64,000 bases of DNA, taken from assembly GCF_028389875.1 (NCBI RefSeq), contig NC_084663.1, positions 216,590,876-216,654,875 on the forward strand, given 5' to 3'. The position numbers were made by a program, and so were the translations under genes. Source of the stretch: Rhea pennata (Eukaryota; Chordata; Aves; Rheiformes; Rheidae). Each line of letters opens with the position of its first letter. Positions within the stretch are counted from its first letter, which is position 1. Below are positions 11,195 through 24,699 of the stretch, one piece after another. A model generated the notes under the pieces. The model saw only the letters and a program-made list of their open reading frames with translations, ran no database searches and was not told where the DNA came from.

Positions 11195-14100
11195 TCACTC
11201 CTCGGGGGGCTCCGTCAGGAAGGGCGAGGTGACCGCGTGGGCCTGCGCGATGGCCGCCAGCTCCTTCAGGAACTCGCTGAAGATGACGGCGCAGTAGACG
11301 GCGTTCTTGACGCGCAGCGCCTCGTTCTGCTTCTCAGCCGAGCTGCGGAAGAGGGAGGCTCCGGCCAGCGCGTGCATTACCTGCCCCTCCCGCATGTGCT
11401 GGAAGGCGAGCTGAGCCGCCTGGCGTGCCCGCGTCGGGCTGTTGGTGTGCCGCAGGATCAGCTCCCCGATGGACGGCTTCCGGCTCTTCACTGCGGGGAC
11501 AGGCGGTTACCCAGGGACCGCCCAGCCCAGCCTCCACATGCTGCAACCCACAGCTCCCGGGCCTGGGTGCAGCGCCCAGCCCTCCATGCAAAGCAACACG
11601 CAGCCCCCCGCACCCCTATGGGCAGCGCCCAGCCCTCCGTGCAAAGCAACACGCAGCACCCCGCACCCCTATGCGCAGCGCCCAGCCCTCCATGCAAAGC
11701 AACATGCAGCCCCCAGGGCCCCTACGTGCAGCCCCCAGCCCTCCGTGCAAAGCAACATGCAGCCCTCAGCCCTCCTCCATGCAGCCCACAGCCCCGGGTG
11801 CAGACCCCAATCCTCAGTGCAAAGCAACATACAACCCCCAGGGCCCCTATGTGCAGCCCCCCAACTCTCAGTGCAGCCCCCCAAGTCCTATATGCAAAGT
11901 AACATGCAGCCCCTAGCCCTCCTATGTGCAGCCCGCAGCCCCCCCCCCCACTGCCCCTGCCCCACTTGTGTGAGCATGAGGGGGCAGGTGCCCTGGCCCA
12001 GGCCTCGCCCCCGCAGGACTCCCCAGCCCTACCCAGCGTCTCCGAGCGGCGCAGGGAGGGCACGGCATTCTGCGTGTCTGACCAGTCCAGCTTCCCCCGG
12101 GCAATCAGGTACTTCTTGGCTTTGAAGAGCAGAGCAGGAAAATCCTCCTGGCTGGCAGCGAAGCTCTCGATCTTGTTCTTTACGGAGCCGAGGACCTGCG
12201 GGAGGCGGGAGCAGCGTCACGGCAGCCCCGGGGCAGGGCAGGCACTGGCACCCCAGGCCAGCCTGGGGAAGTGTCGCCCCACGCGCCGCACAGAGCGCTG
12301 CACTGGCTCCCCATGCCCCAGCCCAGGCACCTGGCCTGGCAGCCCATCGTGACTTCTGCTATCCCAGCCCAGCCTTGGAACTGCCCAGCCCAGACCCAAA
12401 GCAGTTGGCACTAGGCTCAAGTGCAAGCCATAGGGCAGCATCCTGCAGGGAGCTGGGAAGACACCCCCAAGCATAGAGCGGGACAGGGAAGGGGGCAGCA
12501 GCACAAGGGATGCGAGCGTCCATCACAAGGTCCCTCCAAGGGGAGCAGTTCCCAACACTGCGTGGGCTCCCGGAGTGGGGAGCTGCCCTGGGCAACTCGG
12601 AGCAGCGCTGCTGCAGGCACCGGCTCCAGGCAAGCCCCGACATCCCCCGCCAATCCCTCTCGCCGCACCGGGCACTACCTGGAGCAGGGACTTAACACTG
12701 GGCTGGAAGACCATGTTGGTGTTGAGCAGGAAGGAGCGAAGCAGGGGCTGCGGGTAGCAGGCCAGCTGGGCCACCAGCCCCGTCAGCAGGAAGTTCACGT
12801 AGAGCGAGTTGTGCAGCATGTTCTCCAGCTTGCTGAACAGCACGGTCACGAAGGGGCCTGTGTGGGGACGGGGTGAAGGCGCCCGTAGGGACACGGCCAC
12901 CCACTCTTCCCAGAGCACCTCGCCCCCATGCAGCCCACGCCACTCCGGCTGCATCCCTGGCAGGAGGTGCACAGCCCCCACTGGCCCCCGCGGTGGGCGG
13001 CAGACGGCCCTGCCTGAGTCCCGGCGGTGCCGGCGGCACTCACCTGTGAAGGGCTGGCTGGGCGGCTGCCCCAGCATCCGCAGCGGGCTGGCAATGATCT
13101 GGGACAGCGGGTCCGGCGCCCGGGACGGCGCCCGCGCAGCCGCCTCCCCGGAACCGTAGCCGGCCGGAGCCTCACTGTCGGGGAGGGAGGCGAAGCTCTC
13201 GTAGACCTCCTCCTCCTCCCGGGACAGGGGTACTTCGGGCGCGCAAGGCAGCTCCTCCTGGCCGGGCACCGTCCCGCTCCCGTTCTTCATCTCGGCCTCG
13301 ATCTCCCGCAGCTCCTCCGTGAACGCCTCGATGCTGACGCTGGTCCCATTGGGCTCAGCCGGCGCCTTGGCCAGCAGCTCGTCTATCAGCGAATCCACCG
13401 ACTGGAGCGGCTCCCAGCCCGGGGGCTGCGGCCGGTGGGCCAGGGCGGGGGCGGGCTCCGGAGGGGCCGCGGCCCCGTTGCGCGCCATCGGCCCCCGGCG
13501 CTCCAGCTCGGGGGGCCCCTCGCCTTGGGGGCTCCTGCGCACCTTCTTCACAGCGACGTCCCCCTCGGGCCGGCTCGGCTCCAACGGCCCATGGGCCCCG
13601 TTCACCAGGGTCCCCGAGTCCTGGGCGTCGGGGCTGGGCAGACACGCACGGGGCTCACCACCGCTGCCGCCGGGGGCCCCCGCCGGCCCCTCCGGAGCCC
13701 CCTCCTCCGGCAGGCCCCGCTTTTTAGTCCGCGGGGTGGGGGGCCCGGGGGGCCGCGGGATGCTGAAGCAGTCGGGGCTGAGCGGGAGGGCGCCGTCAGG
13801 TGCCGGGGCCAGGCTGCCCGCGCTGGGCTCCTCCCCGTCGTAGGGGGCCGACCAGACGCGGCAGGCCCAGACGCAGCGGTCGATGCTGAGCCGCGCGTCC
13901 CGCAGGTACTCCAGGTAGTTCCTGTCCAGCTCCGACACCTCCTCCCACCTGGCTGCCCGGTGGCAGGGGCTGCCGGACGGCGTGCCGGGAGAGCGCGGCG
14001 CGGGGCTGGCCACCTCGGGGCCGAAGCTCTGCTGGCGCATGAAGAAGGAGAGGCGGGATGGGGTGGAAGGCTTCGGCACTGTCACCACGGAGGACGTGTC

Positions 14101-17100
14101 CACGTTGGGACTGCCGTGGCCTGTGGGCCACAGGAAGGAAGGGGCCATCAGAGTGGAGCAGCGCTGCAGAAGGTGGCAACCAGGTCTGGGGCGCTGCCCC
14201 ACAGGACCCCAGCTGCGCGGCCCAGCAAGCCCCAGGCAGCAGCGAGGCTGGTGCTGGGCTGTACGCAGCAGCGGGGACCGTCGCCGTACCCTTGGACCAG
14301 GCCGCGTGCTCCTCCTCGCGGTCCATCAGGGGCAGGCTCTCAGGGCGGCAGCACCGCGGGATGAGGGACAGGAACTTGGCAGCAGTCTTGCCGTAGATGT
14401 CCAGGTCCCTGACGGCCCGCTTCTGGCTGAGCATGACGTGGCTGCAGGGCAGCAGGTATCTGCGGGGAGCAGCAGGGCTGCATGCGTGGGCCTGCTGGCA
14501 TTGGGCTGCACGTGCCCGGCACGAGGGAGCACCACATGCGTGGGGACAGGATGCAGTTGGCACTGCTGCCCCTCCTGCAGGCCCATCTCAGAGGGGACGC
14601 CTCCCCGGGCCCTCGCCCGGGCTGTGCCTTGGATGCTACCCCTCCCCAGCTCTGCAGCTGGACAGCTCATGCTAGGCCTTGAGTGCAGGGTGCAGTGGGG
14701 CTGCAGGGCCCCACACCAGCGGAGGGCACTGCACAGCACTCTTGGCTCCTGGGGAGCAGTCCCTCCAGCACGACCCAGCATCCCAGGCCTTCCTGGACCC
14801 CGCAGCTGCCCCTAGTGCCTTCAGCAGCAGGGCAGAAGATGCAGCTGCCTAGGGCCTGCTGCCAGGCTGCAGGGGGACCTTGGCCACCCCCCAGGGGAGC
14901 CTCGCCGGGGTGCAGGTCGGCCCTCGCGCCGCGCTGCAGGCTGGGCTGAACCCAGCGTGTGCTACGGGGTGGGTTACCTGAGCACCAGTTGCAGCATGAC
15001 GTCCTCACAGTTGAGGCTGAGCAGGGTCCGGAAGAGGCTCAGAGACACCATGCAGAGCTGGGGAGAGGAAGGCGGTGAAGGAGCTGGCAGCGCCCCGTGG
15101 CAGGGCTCTGGTGGCCAGCAGCAGGCCCAGAGCCTCTCACCCGCGAGTTGCTGTTGATGCGGCCCACGAGGGTGTCAAGGATGGTGCTGTTGTCGTGCCG
15201 ATGCAACAGCACGAAGCGCAGGAAGGTTTTGAGCAGGGCCGTCTCGCTGACACTGCGCAGGAACAGGTCCAGGTAGGCTGTGCTGGCAATCATCTCCTCG
15301 ATGGAGGTCTACAGGCAACAGCAGCTCAGCATGGGACTTGGACCACGCAGGGCACCCCATGCATGCACAGGGGCATCCTGCATGGCCTTCCACCAACCCT
15401 ACACAGGCGAACACAAGCAGGAAACCTCCTCCCGAGGCAACCCAAGCACAGACAAGCGGGCACCGAGGCATCGGTGAGGAGAGGGACTGCTATGCTACGC
15501 AGGGAGGCGGGGGCACCTCCCTGCCCTGCTCCTCGGAAGTGCCTACCTTGTGCAGCGCCGGCCCCATGACGGGCACAAGGAAGCCGTTATGGACGTAGTC
15601 CACCAGCTGCTTCTGGACAAGGGGATGGGCGACCTGCAAAGCACAGACCATCAGAGCAGGGGCCAGCCAGGCCACAGCCCTCCAGCCCAATGGGAGGCAA
15701 GGGAGCGAGAGCCGCCACAGCCCAACCTGGATGACAGCGTTGCAGAACTCCAGCGAGTTCATGAAGAGGACAAGTGAGGAGACACCGATCCAGTCCTCGC
15801 GGCGCAGGAAGTGCCAGTCGTCCCCCCTCACCTCGATCTTGCGGGGCAGAGAGGAGTATAGGGCACTCAGGCCCGTGGCCAGGACCTGGGGACACAGGCA
15901 CTGAGCAACGCCAGTCCAGGCGCCAGGACGTGGGTTCCCCCGGAGCCCCACAGCCCAGTGTGCCACCACCCCTTGGGCAGGAGAGTGACTCCCAGACCTC
16001 CTTCCCTGCCCACCAGGAGCCAGCGGCACAGCCAGCTCAGCACAGGGACCATGCCCCTCAGGCCCCCTGTGAGCCCCAAGCCCGCCTCTGGGCACAGCCG
16101 GCCCCACTGCAGCCCCGTGCCACGGCCTGCAGAGCCCCACCTGCCTCCGGCCTGCGGCAGGGCCAGGAGCCATGCTTTGCTGCAGTGGGGCAGGAAGGAG
16201 AGCCGCAACGGCAAGATGGGCAGCAGGAAGTGCAGCCGTGCTGGCCACTGCTGCGCTCCCCCAGACCCCATCAGCATGCACTGTGCCGCGTGGGGCCCCG
16301 TGCTGACACCAGCAGCATCCCCCGGCACCCCGGATCCAACTGGCCTCCTCAAAATCCCACAGGAACAGCTGAGCCCAGGGAACAGCCCCTCCATGCCAGT
16401 CCAAAGCAGGGGAGCTCTGCTTAGAAACTAGGCTCTATGTTCCCCATGTCCCCAGGGAGCCAGTCCCCAACCTGCCACCAAGCACAGCATCTCCAGGACC
16501 TCCCTGCTGCAAGAGCACAGAACTCCCCAGCAGGAGTGGGCAGGATTGTGTGTCCCCTGCACATGGGCAGGATTCTCCGTCCAAGGCCGCCTATGGCTGC
16601 TGACCAAACAAGCGCTACCCGCCTCTGCAGCACTGACCCCAGGGACTGCCTGGGTCCCACGATTGCTCCAGGGAGTGACACATCGGGTTGGGTCAGCCCA
16701 GCCCTGCCACCCCACACAGCCATGAGCCTTACCGGGCAGAAGTAGGAGTTGTCAGTGATGGACTTGGCCACTGCGTGATTGCTGGCAGACATGGCCATAA
16801 TGAGCAGCAGCGCGTCCCTGGCCTGCTGCCCAAGGACACCCTCGTGGTGGATGAAGGGGATAAGGAGGGAGAATATGATGAGGTTGGCGGGGCCCTGGTC
16901 CGTGTGACTGTGGAAGAAAAGCTCCAGGATGGACGGCTCCTTGGCCACAGAGACACAGAGCTGGTTGAGCAGCAGGACAAGGCTGTTTTCCAGCAGGGAT
17001 GAGGTGGGCTCCGCGCACAGGCTCAACAGCCGCAGCAGGGGCGTGAGCACAGGCTTGTGCTGCAGCAGGGGCTGGCGGGCCTGGCTGATGAGCATCTCGT

Positions 17101-17581
17101 AGAGCTTGAGCTGCTCCACTTTGCGCTCCTCCGTGAGGTCTCCCTGCAGGTGCCAGCACAGCAGGCGCTCCAGCAGGTTCTCCGACACCACGAACTCCAG
17201 GATGGGCCCCATGGCCGACTCGCCCCGTGGCCGGTCCTCTGCCAGCAGGTTCAGCATCTGGTAGGTGTTGTTGCGCACGGCACTGAGGTCATCAGGGGCA
17301 GGCTTGGCACCTCGCTTCTCCAGGATCCGCAGGACCTGGGGAGAGCAGTGCCGAGTGCCACGAGGTGGGCAAGGCAGCAGCGGAGAGCAGCCCCACTTCA
17401 GGGCTCGTTCCTTCTTCCCAGCCCTGCAGCCGCCTGGGCTTACCTGGGACCAGTGGTTCTTGAAGACCATGAGGCAGGTCTCGGGGTCGGCCGTGACGGG
17501 GCTCTGCAGGCTGACGCTGCGGGTGGCCCTGTGCCCTGCCGCCCGGGGGTTCAGCTTGCTGAGCCAGCTCATCCTTTCCAT
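11195..17581 (-). CDS. FHIP1B: FHF complex subunit FHIP1B (FAM160A2), 1039 aa, 11 coding exons
   Basis: FHIP1B is part of the FTS-Hook-FHIP complex, which links dynein-dynactin to Rab5-positive early endosomes (family knowledge). Coding exons on the minus strand, 5' to 3': 17581-17444, 17335-16733, 15885-15727, 15633-15547, 15308-15141, 15057-14978, 14459-14290, 14120-13044, 12857-12679, 12195-12033, 11490-11195. All introns are GT-AG, phases agree and the total is 3,120 nt, against about 970 aa in human. The start MERMSWLSKLNPRAAGHRAT, then ADPETCLMVFKNHWSQ, matches the family N-terminus. Later blocks are DDLSAVRNNTYQMLNLLAED, YFCPVLATGLSALYSSLP, LCMVSLSLFRTLLSLNCEDV and the conserved tail KSRKPSIGELILRHTNSPTR. 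The 1,077-nt exon encodes a Pro/Gly/Glu-rich, probably disordered linker, which accounts for much of the extra length. The 5' UTR exon must lie upstream, probably in the CpG island near 25.5 kb. Confidence 0.95.
11530..11935. repeat. 53-bp minisatellite in last FHIP1B intron
   Basis: About seven copies, the first few exact at 53 bases and later ones degenerate. Each contains CAGCCCTCCATGCAAAGCAA (with C/T variants) followed by a C-rich tail. The repeat lies wholly between coding exons 10 and 11, so it does not alter the protein. Confidence 0.85.
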
Positions 17582-20500
17582 CGGGAGGGCGGAGGCCCGA
17601 AGGCAGGCGGGGGAGCCCAGAGGACAGCTCACGGGCAGCAGCGGGGCACCCCGCCGACGGATCTCGATCCGACTGCTGCCTGGTGGAGCCGCAGGGGCAC
17701 GGCGGGGCGGCTGGTCCGCAGGGCCTCACACTCCATGCTGCCTCCGCCCCGGCCTGAGCTGCGGGGAGAGAGCAGAGCTCAGAGCCCAGCGGGACCCAGG
17801 CGCGCCCGGGGCCCCTCCGCCCCGCCGGACCTGCATAGGGCAGGGAGCAGCACCCGCGCGCCTGCCACAGCATGCCAGCACCCGAGGAACGGGCAGGGCA
17901 GCTGGCAGAGCCCGGTCCTGGCACCGCGGGAGCTCCTGGAGCATCACCCGCCTTGAAGCACACGGCCCCACCAAGCTGCAGCGGCACCCGCCCCGCCGTC
18001 GCCTATCCCCCCGCGTCGCCTTGTGCCACCGAATCCTCTCTCCTGCGGGAGGGAGAAGGGAACAGGCAGCGGGAGCCCCGCTGCAGCCAGAGCTTCCTGC
18101 CTGCAGGCGGCCCGGGGCACCAGCAGCTCCAGGAGCAAGAGGAGAGCAGGAGCCAAGCCCCAGCTGCAGGAGGGGGCCAGAACCCCCGGCGCTCGGAGGG
18201 GAACGCAGGCAGGCAGCGAGGCCGCTGGCATGCAGTTGCCTCAGAAATTCCAACAGTGCCATGGCCCCTGCAAGAGCAGCCACAGCCCGGCACCAGGAGG
18301 AGGAAGGCTCCCAGATGAGGAGGAGCGGGTGCTCTCCAACGAGCCAGTCAAAGGGAACAAGCCGCAGCTCACCCGAGCCCCGACTCATGAGCAGAGCTGC
18401 AAGCAACCCGCCAAGAGCCCCGCCATCCTGGGTGCGCAGCTCCCCGGGGCCCTGGGCATACTGCAGGACGCGGCTGCTAGGGAAGAGGGCGAGTGGCAAC
18501 CGTTCCCGGCGCGGGGGCCTGGCGCGAGAGGCTGCGGGGTCGCTCCTGCCAGGCAGCAGCTCTCCGTCATGCTGGCACCAGCAGGCAAGGCTGGCTCAAG
18601 CCAGGCCCTCAACGGAGGGACGGGTGCTGAGAGACACCTTGGGCTAGGCTGTTTTCTCCAGCTTCCAATCGAACTTCCGCCAGGCGGGCGTCCAGCCCAC
18701 GGGCACCACCGGCGAGTGCAGCTGCCGGCAGGGCCGGGGGACCTGGGGAAGCATTGCAGTGGGTCACACAAGGACGAGCTCCCGGGCGGGCTGTCAGGAA
18801 CAGGTGGTGCAGTACAGGCAGCTGGGAGCAGCCCGTCACAGGCGCAGGTCGGCGACCACCGTGCCGAATACCGGCGGCTCAGCTGCAGCCGGGTCACAAG
18901 GAAGGAGCGAGCCCCGGTGGGGAAGCACCCAGAGAAGCCCTCGGAGGCTGGGAGATGCCATGGGGCGATGTGCGCACACCGCTGCGCTGGGGCAGGCGCC
19001 GGGCCTGTGCGGAAGCCCGAGCTCCTGGGCGGCCTGGTGGCAGCAGCAGGGCTCCGCGGCGCTGGCGCGAGGGTCAGCAGCAGGCGAGAGCGTCGGTGGG
19101 CCAGGCCGGCACCGGGAAGGGACCACGCTGCCGCCCCCACAACCCCTCGCACAGCCTCGACGGACCTTGCACCCCGCTCCAGGCTCAAGGGGGCACACCG
19201 ACGCCGGCTCCCCACCTGGCAGTCACATACCTACGGGAGCAGGGATCACGGGCGGCAGCTCCCGGGTCGTGCACAAGAGCCAGCAGCAGGAGCCAAAACC
19301 CGGCGGCTTTGCCAAGGAGACGAGGCGCAGGCTACGGCAGGCGGTGCTGGCCCCAGACGCTTGCCCGGGACGCAGCAGCTTCTCCGAGCCCCTAAGCTGG
19401 GGCCAGCAGCTCTGGCGGGCCACGCTCTGGGTGCAGCTCTGGACACGGGGATCTCCCGGCCAGAGCCCCGGGCTCGGGAGCTGGTACCGCGAGCAGGACG
19501 GCTCCCTCCCGGAAGGGCTCGCCGTGCCGCAGGCTGGGGCCAGTGGCTGCGCCGGTCGGCCGGCTGCCGGGCAAGCAGAGCACACGGAGCCACCGGGAGG
19601 TGGGGAGGAAGAGGAAGTGCGAGCATGCCGGGGCAGGAGGAGGCTCCTGCCGCGGGCCCGTCCTCCACACCCAGCTCTGCACTTTGAACCCAAGGAGCCG
19701 GCTCAGCGCGCCGGGGCCAGCCTCCGCCGCCCAGGATGTCGCTCTGGGAGCACAGGAGCCTGCCGGGGCTCAGGGGCCAGCGGGACCCCAGAGCCCTGGG
19801 CACCCTCAGCCAGGCGGAAACACGAGCGAGGTGCCTCAGGAGCCTGCTGGTGCTCAGCCCTGCTGGCGGGCAGCATGGAGGCCGACACACCCCGATGCAG
19901 CCTCCTCATCCCCGAGCCTGGCAGCACCGTGGGCCCACTGCCCACCCACCCCTGCGACGCCCACGGGCGGCAGGAGACACCCCCGGCCGCAGGCCCCAAA
20001 CCAGCGCGCGGGGCTCTGCCGGCGTCTCCCAGAGACGGGATCCTCCGTGCCGTGCCGGCTCCACAGAAGAGCGGCGCCACGACCGCGACACCAGGCCTCC
20101 ACGCACAGACCCCCGCGTCTCCCGCCTGTGCTCCCCCGCCCAGCCCTACCGTTACGGGCTCTCCTCTCCGAGCGTGGTCAGCACGCCTGCCCCGTGCTCC
20201 GTGGCGGCCCAGACCCGCAAGGCGGCCAACCCCGCAAACAGCACGCAGCACAGCGCTGCTGCCGCCCGTGGCACCCCTGCCTGGCGCACGCGTCCTCCCT
20301 GCGCCAGCCCTGCGGGCAGGCGGCGAGCCCGCAACCGCAGGCTGTCGCCAGAACCAGTCGCTATCTCAGGATGCACCAGCAGGCTGGGACAATCCCCAAG
20401 GTCTCTGCAGACCCGGACAAGGCGACGCAATCGTGAGCGTGGAGCGGGCCAGCGGCAAGGCTCGAGGCCCAGCCTGGCTCTGCAGAGCTGCGAAGCGAGA

Positions 20501-23500
20501 TCCTGCAGACGCAGCAGGCGCCGGCACAGCGGGGCAGGACCAGCACTCGGCACGCTCAGGAGGACGCGGCTCGCAGACGTCCCCCCTCGCACAGGGCTCG
20601 GGGGCGGCAGCAGAGCCAATGACCAGGACAGCCACTGGGAATGTGCAGGCTGTCGGACGAGCTCTTGCAGCACCCCAGCTGCAGCTTGGACAGGGGCTGC
20701 GGGCAGCAGGGCTGGCTCTTCTGCGCTGCAGCCAGACCCGAGGGAGGAACCAGGCGAGGACGCGGTGGAGGACAGCAACGCAGAAACAGCTCGCCGTCCC
20801 AGAAGGAAGCGAAATACAAAAACAGGGCCAGCAGCAGGCTGCAGCGAGGAGCTGGAGGGAAGATCACAGGTAGGATCCCAAGGGGTCAAGCAGGAGAAAG
20901 CGGTTAAAGCAAAAGCAGTTCCTCAAAGTGAGAGCGGTGTTGCAAACGCAAGCTCGCCTGATGCAAGGCACTAAGCGGAAGCGCAGCACAAGACCAAATA
21001 GCAAGTGGCACGACCCCAAACGGTGCAGCATGCAAAGCAGGGACAGGATCGCGCAGGCAAAGGCCCACGGGCAACACGCCAAGGTTGCAGGGGCCGTAGG
21101 CAGCGCTGCACCGGCAGATCTCCAACCCCACGAAGGGGCTGGGTGATACGTCAGATAACGCCGAGACCACTGGAGTGCTGAATGTCGTCCTTCGCATCAG
21201 CCCTCCTCAAAAGGGCTTGGGTGGCTGGGTGAAGAAATTTCAGTCCTGGGGAAATCCAGCCTCAGGATTCCTCCAGCACTGGAAGGGCTGAGTCCGAGGA
21301 GCTGGGCCAGGGCGAAGCGGTGGCAGCAGGCAGAGCAGAGCACGGGACGGCGAGGGCTCGGGGCCGGGCAGCGCTGGCGGCCGTGCCTCGTGGCTGCAGC
21401 TCCCTCACGGCAGGGCGCTGCTCTCCCGGGCACCTCGACTCATGCGGCGCGACTGTGAGGAGCGCCGGGGGCATCGCACTGGGGTGCTGCGAGCCGGGGC
21501 TATTCGCAGAGACCCCTCCTCGCCCCGCGCCCTCCACCAGCGCTCAGGACCCAGCACAGGGCTCTGCTGGAGCTGCCTGGCCCGGCACGCTCCAGCGCAG
21601 TGCCAGCCGCAGCCTCACGTCAGCCCCACACACCCACACCGGCCACCAGCCCCAGGCAGTGGCAGCGCTTCCCTGTCCAGCACGAACCCACTCCAAGCGG
21701 CGCACGGAAAGCTTGACAGCACGGAAAGTCCACGCAAGCAGCCGCAGAGCCGCGAGTCACAGCTGCCGCGTTCCCAGCGGCCCTGCCAGGAACAACCCCC
21801 GCCGGCCGCCAGGCTGCAGGCGCTGCCGGGACAGCCAGCCCCGCAGCGGGGCCAGAGCAGGGCGCACATGCCAAGCGTGCCGGCAGCTCCCGGCCCTGTG
21901 CACTCGCTGGAGACGAGGCCGAGGCCGGCCAGGCCACGTCCGGGAGCAGCCGGCCCCACCGCTCCACGCAGCCTCTCCCGGGCAGGCCCAGGATGGCAGC
22001 ACGGCTCCGGCCTCCAAGCTCCGCTCGCCAGGGCACGTGCCCTCGCGGCGGGCAGCCCAACACCTCGCACACGTCACGGCCGCCTGGCTGCTCTGCGCAA
22101 CATGGGCAGCATGTGCAAGCCTGCAGCTTCGCAAGCACTGATGCAAAGCTCATGCAAGCCACATCAGCCAGGAGGAAGACCAGCCCCAGGGCATCAGGGC
22201 TGCTTCAGGAGACACCTGCGCAGTCTCATGACCAAGGAGGGCACAGAGGCCAGAAAGAGCTCGCCACAGCACAGGAGTTGGCCTAGCGAGGAAATGAAAG
22301 TAGGTATTAAAGCAAGCCTGAACCACAAAAGAGAGAGAGAAAAGAGGAAGTCAATAGCAGCAGACCCAGGAGCAGGAGGATTGGTAGAAAGCCAATACGG
22401 GAATTGGAAGGATAATTCTCAGGCAGCACTCTCGAGGACTTTTCAAATATATTAAGAATGAAAAGAACAAGTCCATGGCTAGCTGAACATAGCATCGTCA
22501 GCAATAACACCGAAGGAGGCAGATGTATTCCCTGCGTGTATTTTAGGAACCAGCCAGATGTATTTATATCATACAACGACAAGCTTCCCATTCCAACATG
22601 GGTGAAGTTTTACTGCAGTTACTATAGTTAGACCTCACTAAAAATCAACACATCCAGACATCTTGTGCCACAGTTTTAAAGAGCGAGTCAATAAACCACT
22701 AGCCTGCCCACGCTGTGCCGCAGGAAAAGCGGGGCATTAAGGAAACGCCAGAGGAGTTGAGCTGGAGGCACGATCTGGGTGGCACGCACCACAGCGCGGC
22801 AGCAGCCCCGGACCCCGGTCCGCTGCAGGCACCAACATAGGGAGAACAGCGCAGAGTCCACCCTAAGGTTACGGAAAACACGTCTTGTTGGACTAAAACA
22901 TTCTCCAACGAGACTAGAGATTTGCTGGAGAAAGACAACAGGACAGACGTAAGACAGCTTCCTGGAAGACTTTTGACTTGGTATCACGTGGCGTTTTGAT
23001 TAAGAAATTAAACGTTGTGAAACCTGCTTGGGGCACACGACAGGTACCAACACGAGCCAAGGGAGATGCCAGGCAGGACAGCTGGCAGGGGCGCCAGCCA
23101 GGCAGGACGTCAAGGGCCTCGTCCTTCCCGTCGCCAGCCCCCAGGACACCTCCGCAGCTGACGCAGCCTGACGCAGGGGCGGCCGACGGCGCCACGAGGC
23201 ACTGCAGCCAGCGCGGGGACCCACCGAAGCCCCCGGGGAGGCGGCGGTGCCCTGGGAGCGTGTGGCGGGCAGGACCCCTCCTGCCTTGCTCTGACCCCCT
23301 GCGCTCCAGCAGTGCCAGCGTCAGGTGAGCAAGGGCTTGGAGCAGCCCCAGCAGGGATCGAAGGGCTGGGAAACCTGCTTCTTCACAAGGGACTTGAGCA
23401 GCTCAGTCTGAGTACTGAGGAAAAGATTATAGTGTGGCCTAATCACAGGGAAAGTTTCTCTTGGAAAACAGAAATTTTACAGTAAAGGCTCCTCAGCCCA

Positions 23501-24699
23501 GCAGATAAAAGCGAAACACAAGCCACAGGCCAGAGTTGAAAGGCAAGAAATTCGGAGCAGAAATAAAACACATCAAGACATGTGCGGGTAGCTCATTGCT
23601 GAGAGCGCTGCCGCAGCCCAGGTGGCTCCCCGCGAGGCCACCCCCCTCCACTGATATCCGAGGGCGATCCCGGCAGCCGGGTCCTGCTTGGGGGGGGGTC
23701 AGCACAGCTTCCCTCATGGTCCCACAGCTCGGCCTGGCCCTCTGCAGTGTCCCCCACCTCGGGGCTAGGCAGAGCCCTGCAGACGCCCAGCTGACGCGGC
23801 AGCCACCCTGGGGCTGAAGAGGCCTTTCCTCGTTGGGACGGGGGAGCACGGCACCCTGCTTGCTCACAGCACAGGGATGAGGCCCCGCAATAGCCCAGGG
23901 GCCCTGGGAGAGGCTGCACCTGCGGGGAGGCCAGCGGAGCCAGCAGCATCCCGCACAGAGGATCAGCCCAAATGATCTCGGCTGATCAACGGGCTGATGG
24001 GCGGCAGCCCCTCCGCTGGGTCAGCGAGGGTCTGTCCGATGAGCGCGGCGCCGAGCCCAGCCCCGCCGCCCGCAGCGGCCGCGGCCCAGGACAGCGGGAG
24101 CCGACAGGAGGCGAGAGCCCTGGGGCACAGGAGGCAACGCCAGCCCGGGTGCACAGGGCTGAGCCCACACGCGGGGCCTGGCCCAGGGCTCGCAGCCACG
24201 TCGGCCCCAGCAGGTGCCTACGGAGCCACGTGGAACAGAGGGCCGGGAGACGACCGCACCACCGTCGACGCAGCACCTTTGCATGGGGCGAAGCCGGCCC
24301 TGCCCCGCACAGGAATCCCTCCCGGCCTCAGGGGAAGCACATGCCACAGCGCACGGACACAGAGTCCAGCCCGGCCATTGGAGGGACGAGGCAGTTCTCA
24401 GAAACTCCGGCTCCCAGGACAGCTCAGGCGTGCAGCCCGCAGCGGCCTCCCCCCAGGCGCTGCCTCCGCCCCGGCAGCTGAGGGGAAAGCGCCTCGGCCT
24501 CCCGCCCTGCCGGTGCCACGCACAAGCCACGGAGGGAGCGGTGCCGTGGCCCAGACGGCCTCCAGCCGGCACCGGGCTCGGCCGGCTCTGCCGCCGGTGG
24601 GTGGATGCGGGCTCCGGCGAGGAGCCAGTGCAGCCACCGTTCGTCCCAGAGCAGGGAGCAGGGAGCCGGCAGCGGGGCGATCTGGACTTGGGCAGCAGG
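17582..24699 (-). other. FHIP1B 5' region: long first intron, no further gene
   Basis: About 7 kb of GC-rich, stop-poor DNA between the start-codon exon and the CpG island. Several open frames over 200 aa on both strands (for example 18,759-20,873 plus) are rich in Arg, Ala, Gly and Pro, overlap each other and match nothing I recognise. They are compositional. A reverse-transcriptase relic lies within at 22.3-23.0 kb. Untranslated FHIP1B exons may be present but cannot be fixed without transcripts. Confidence 0.6.
22300..23045 (+). mobile_element. Old CR1-type reverse-transcriptase relic (sense)
   Basis: Two legible blocks sit in the order expected for a non-LTR reverse transcriptase. LFKYIKNEKNKSMAS near 22,437-22,485 resembles the region just ahead of the RT domain. 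TFDLVSRGVLIKKLN near 22,968-23,015 resembles KAFDTVSHDILIKKL. Between them the frame is broken and a GC-rich segment (22,690-22,860) interrupts. It is antisense to FHIP1B and lies in its first intron. Confidence 0.6.

Noticed and set aside
18759-20873. Open frame of 704 aa in FHIP1B intron 1
   Set aside because: Composition is Arg/Ala/Gly/Pro-rich, overlapping frames of similar length exist on both strands, and there is no domain or splice context. High GC alone explains it.
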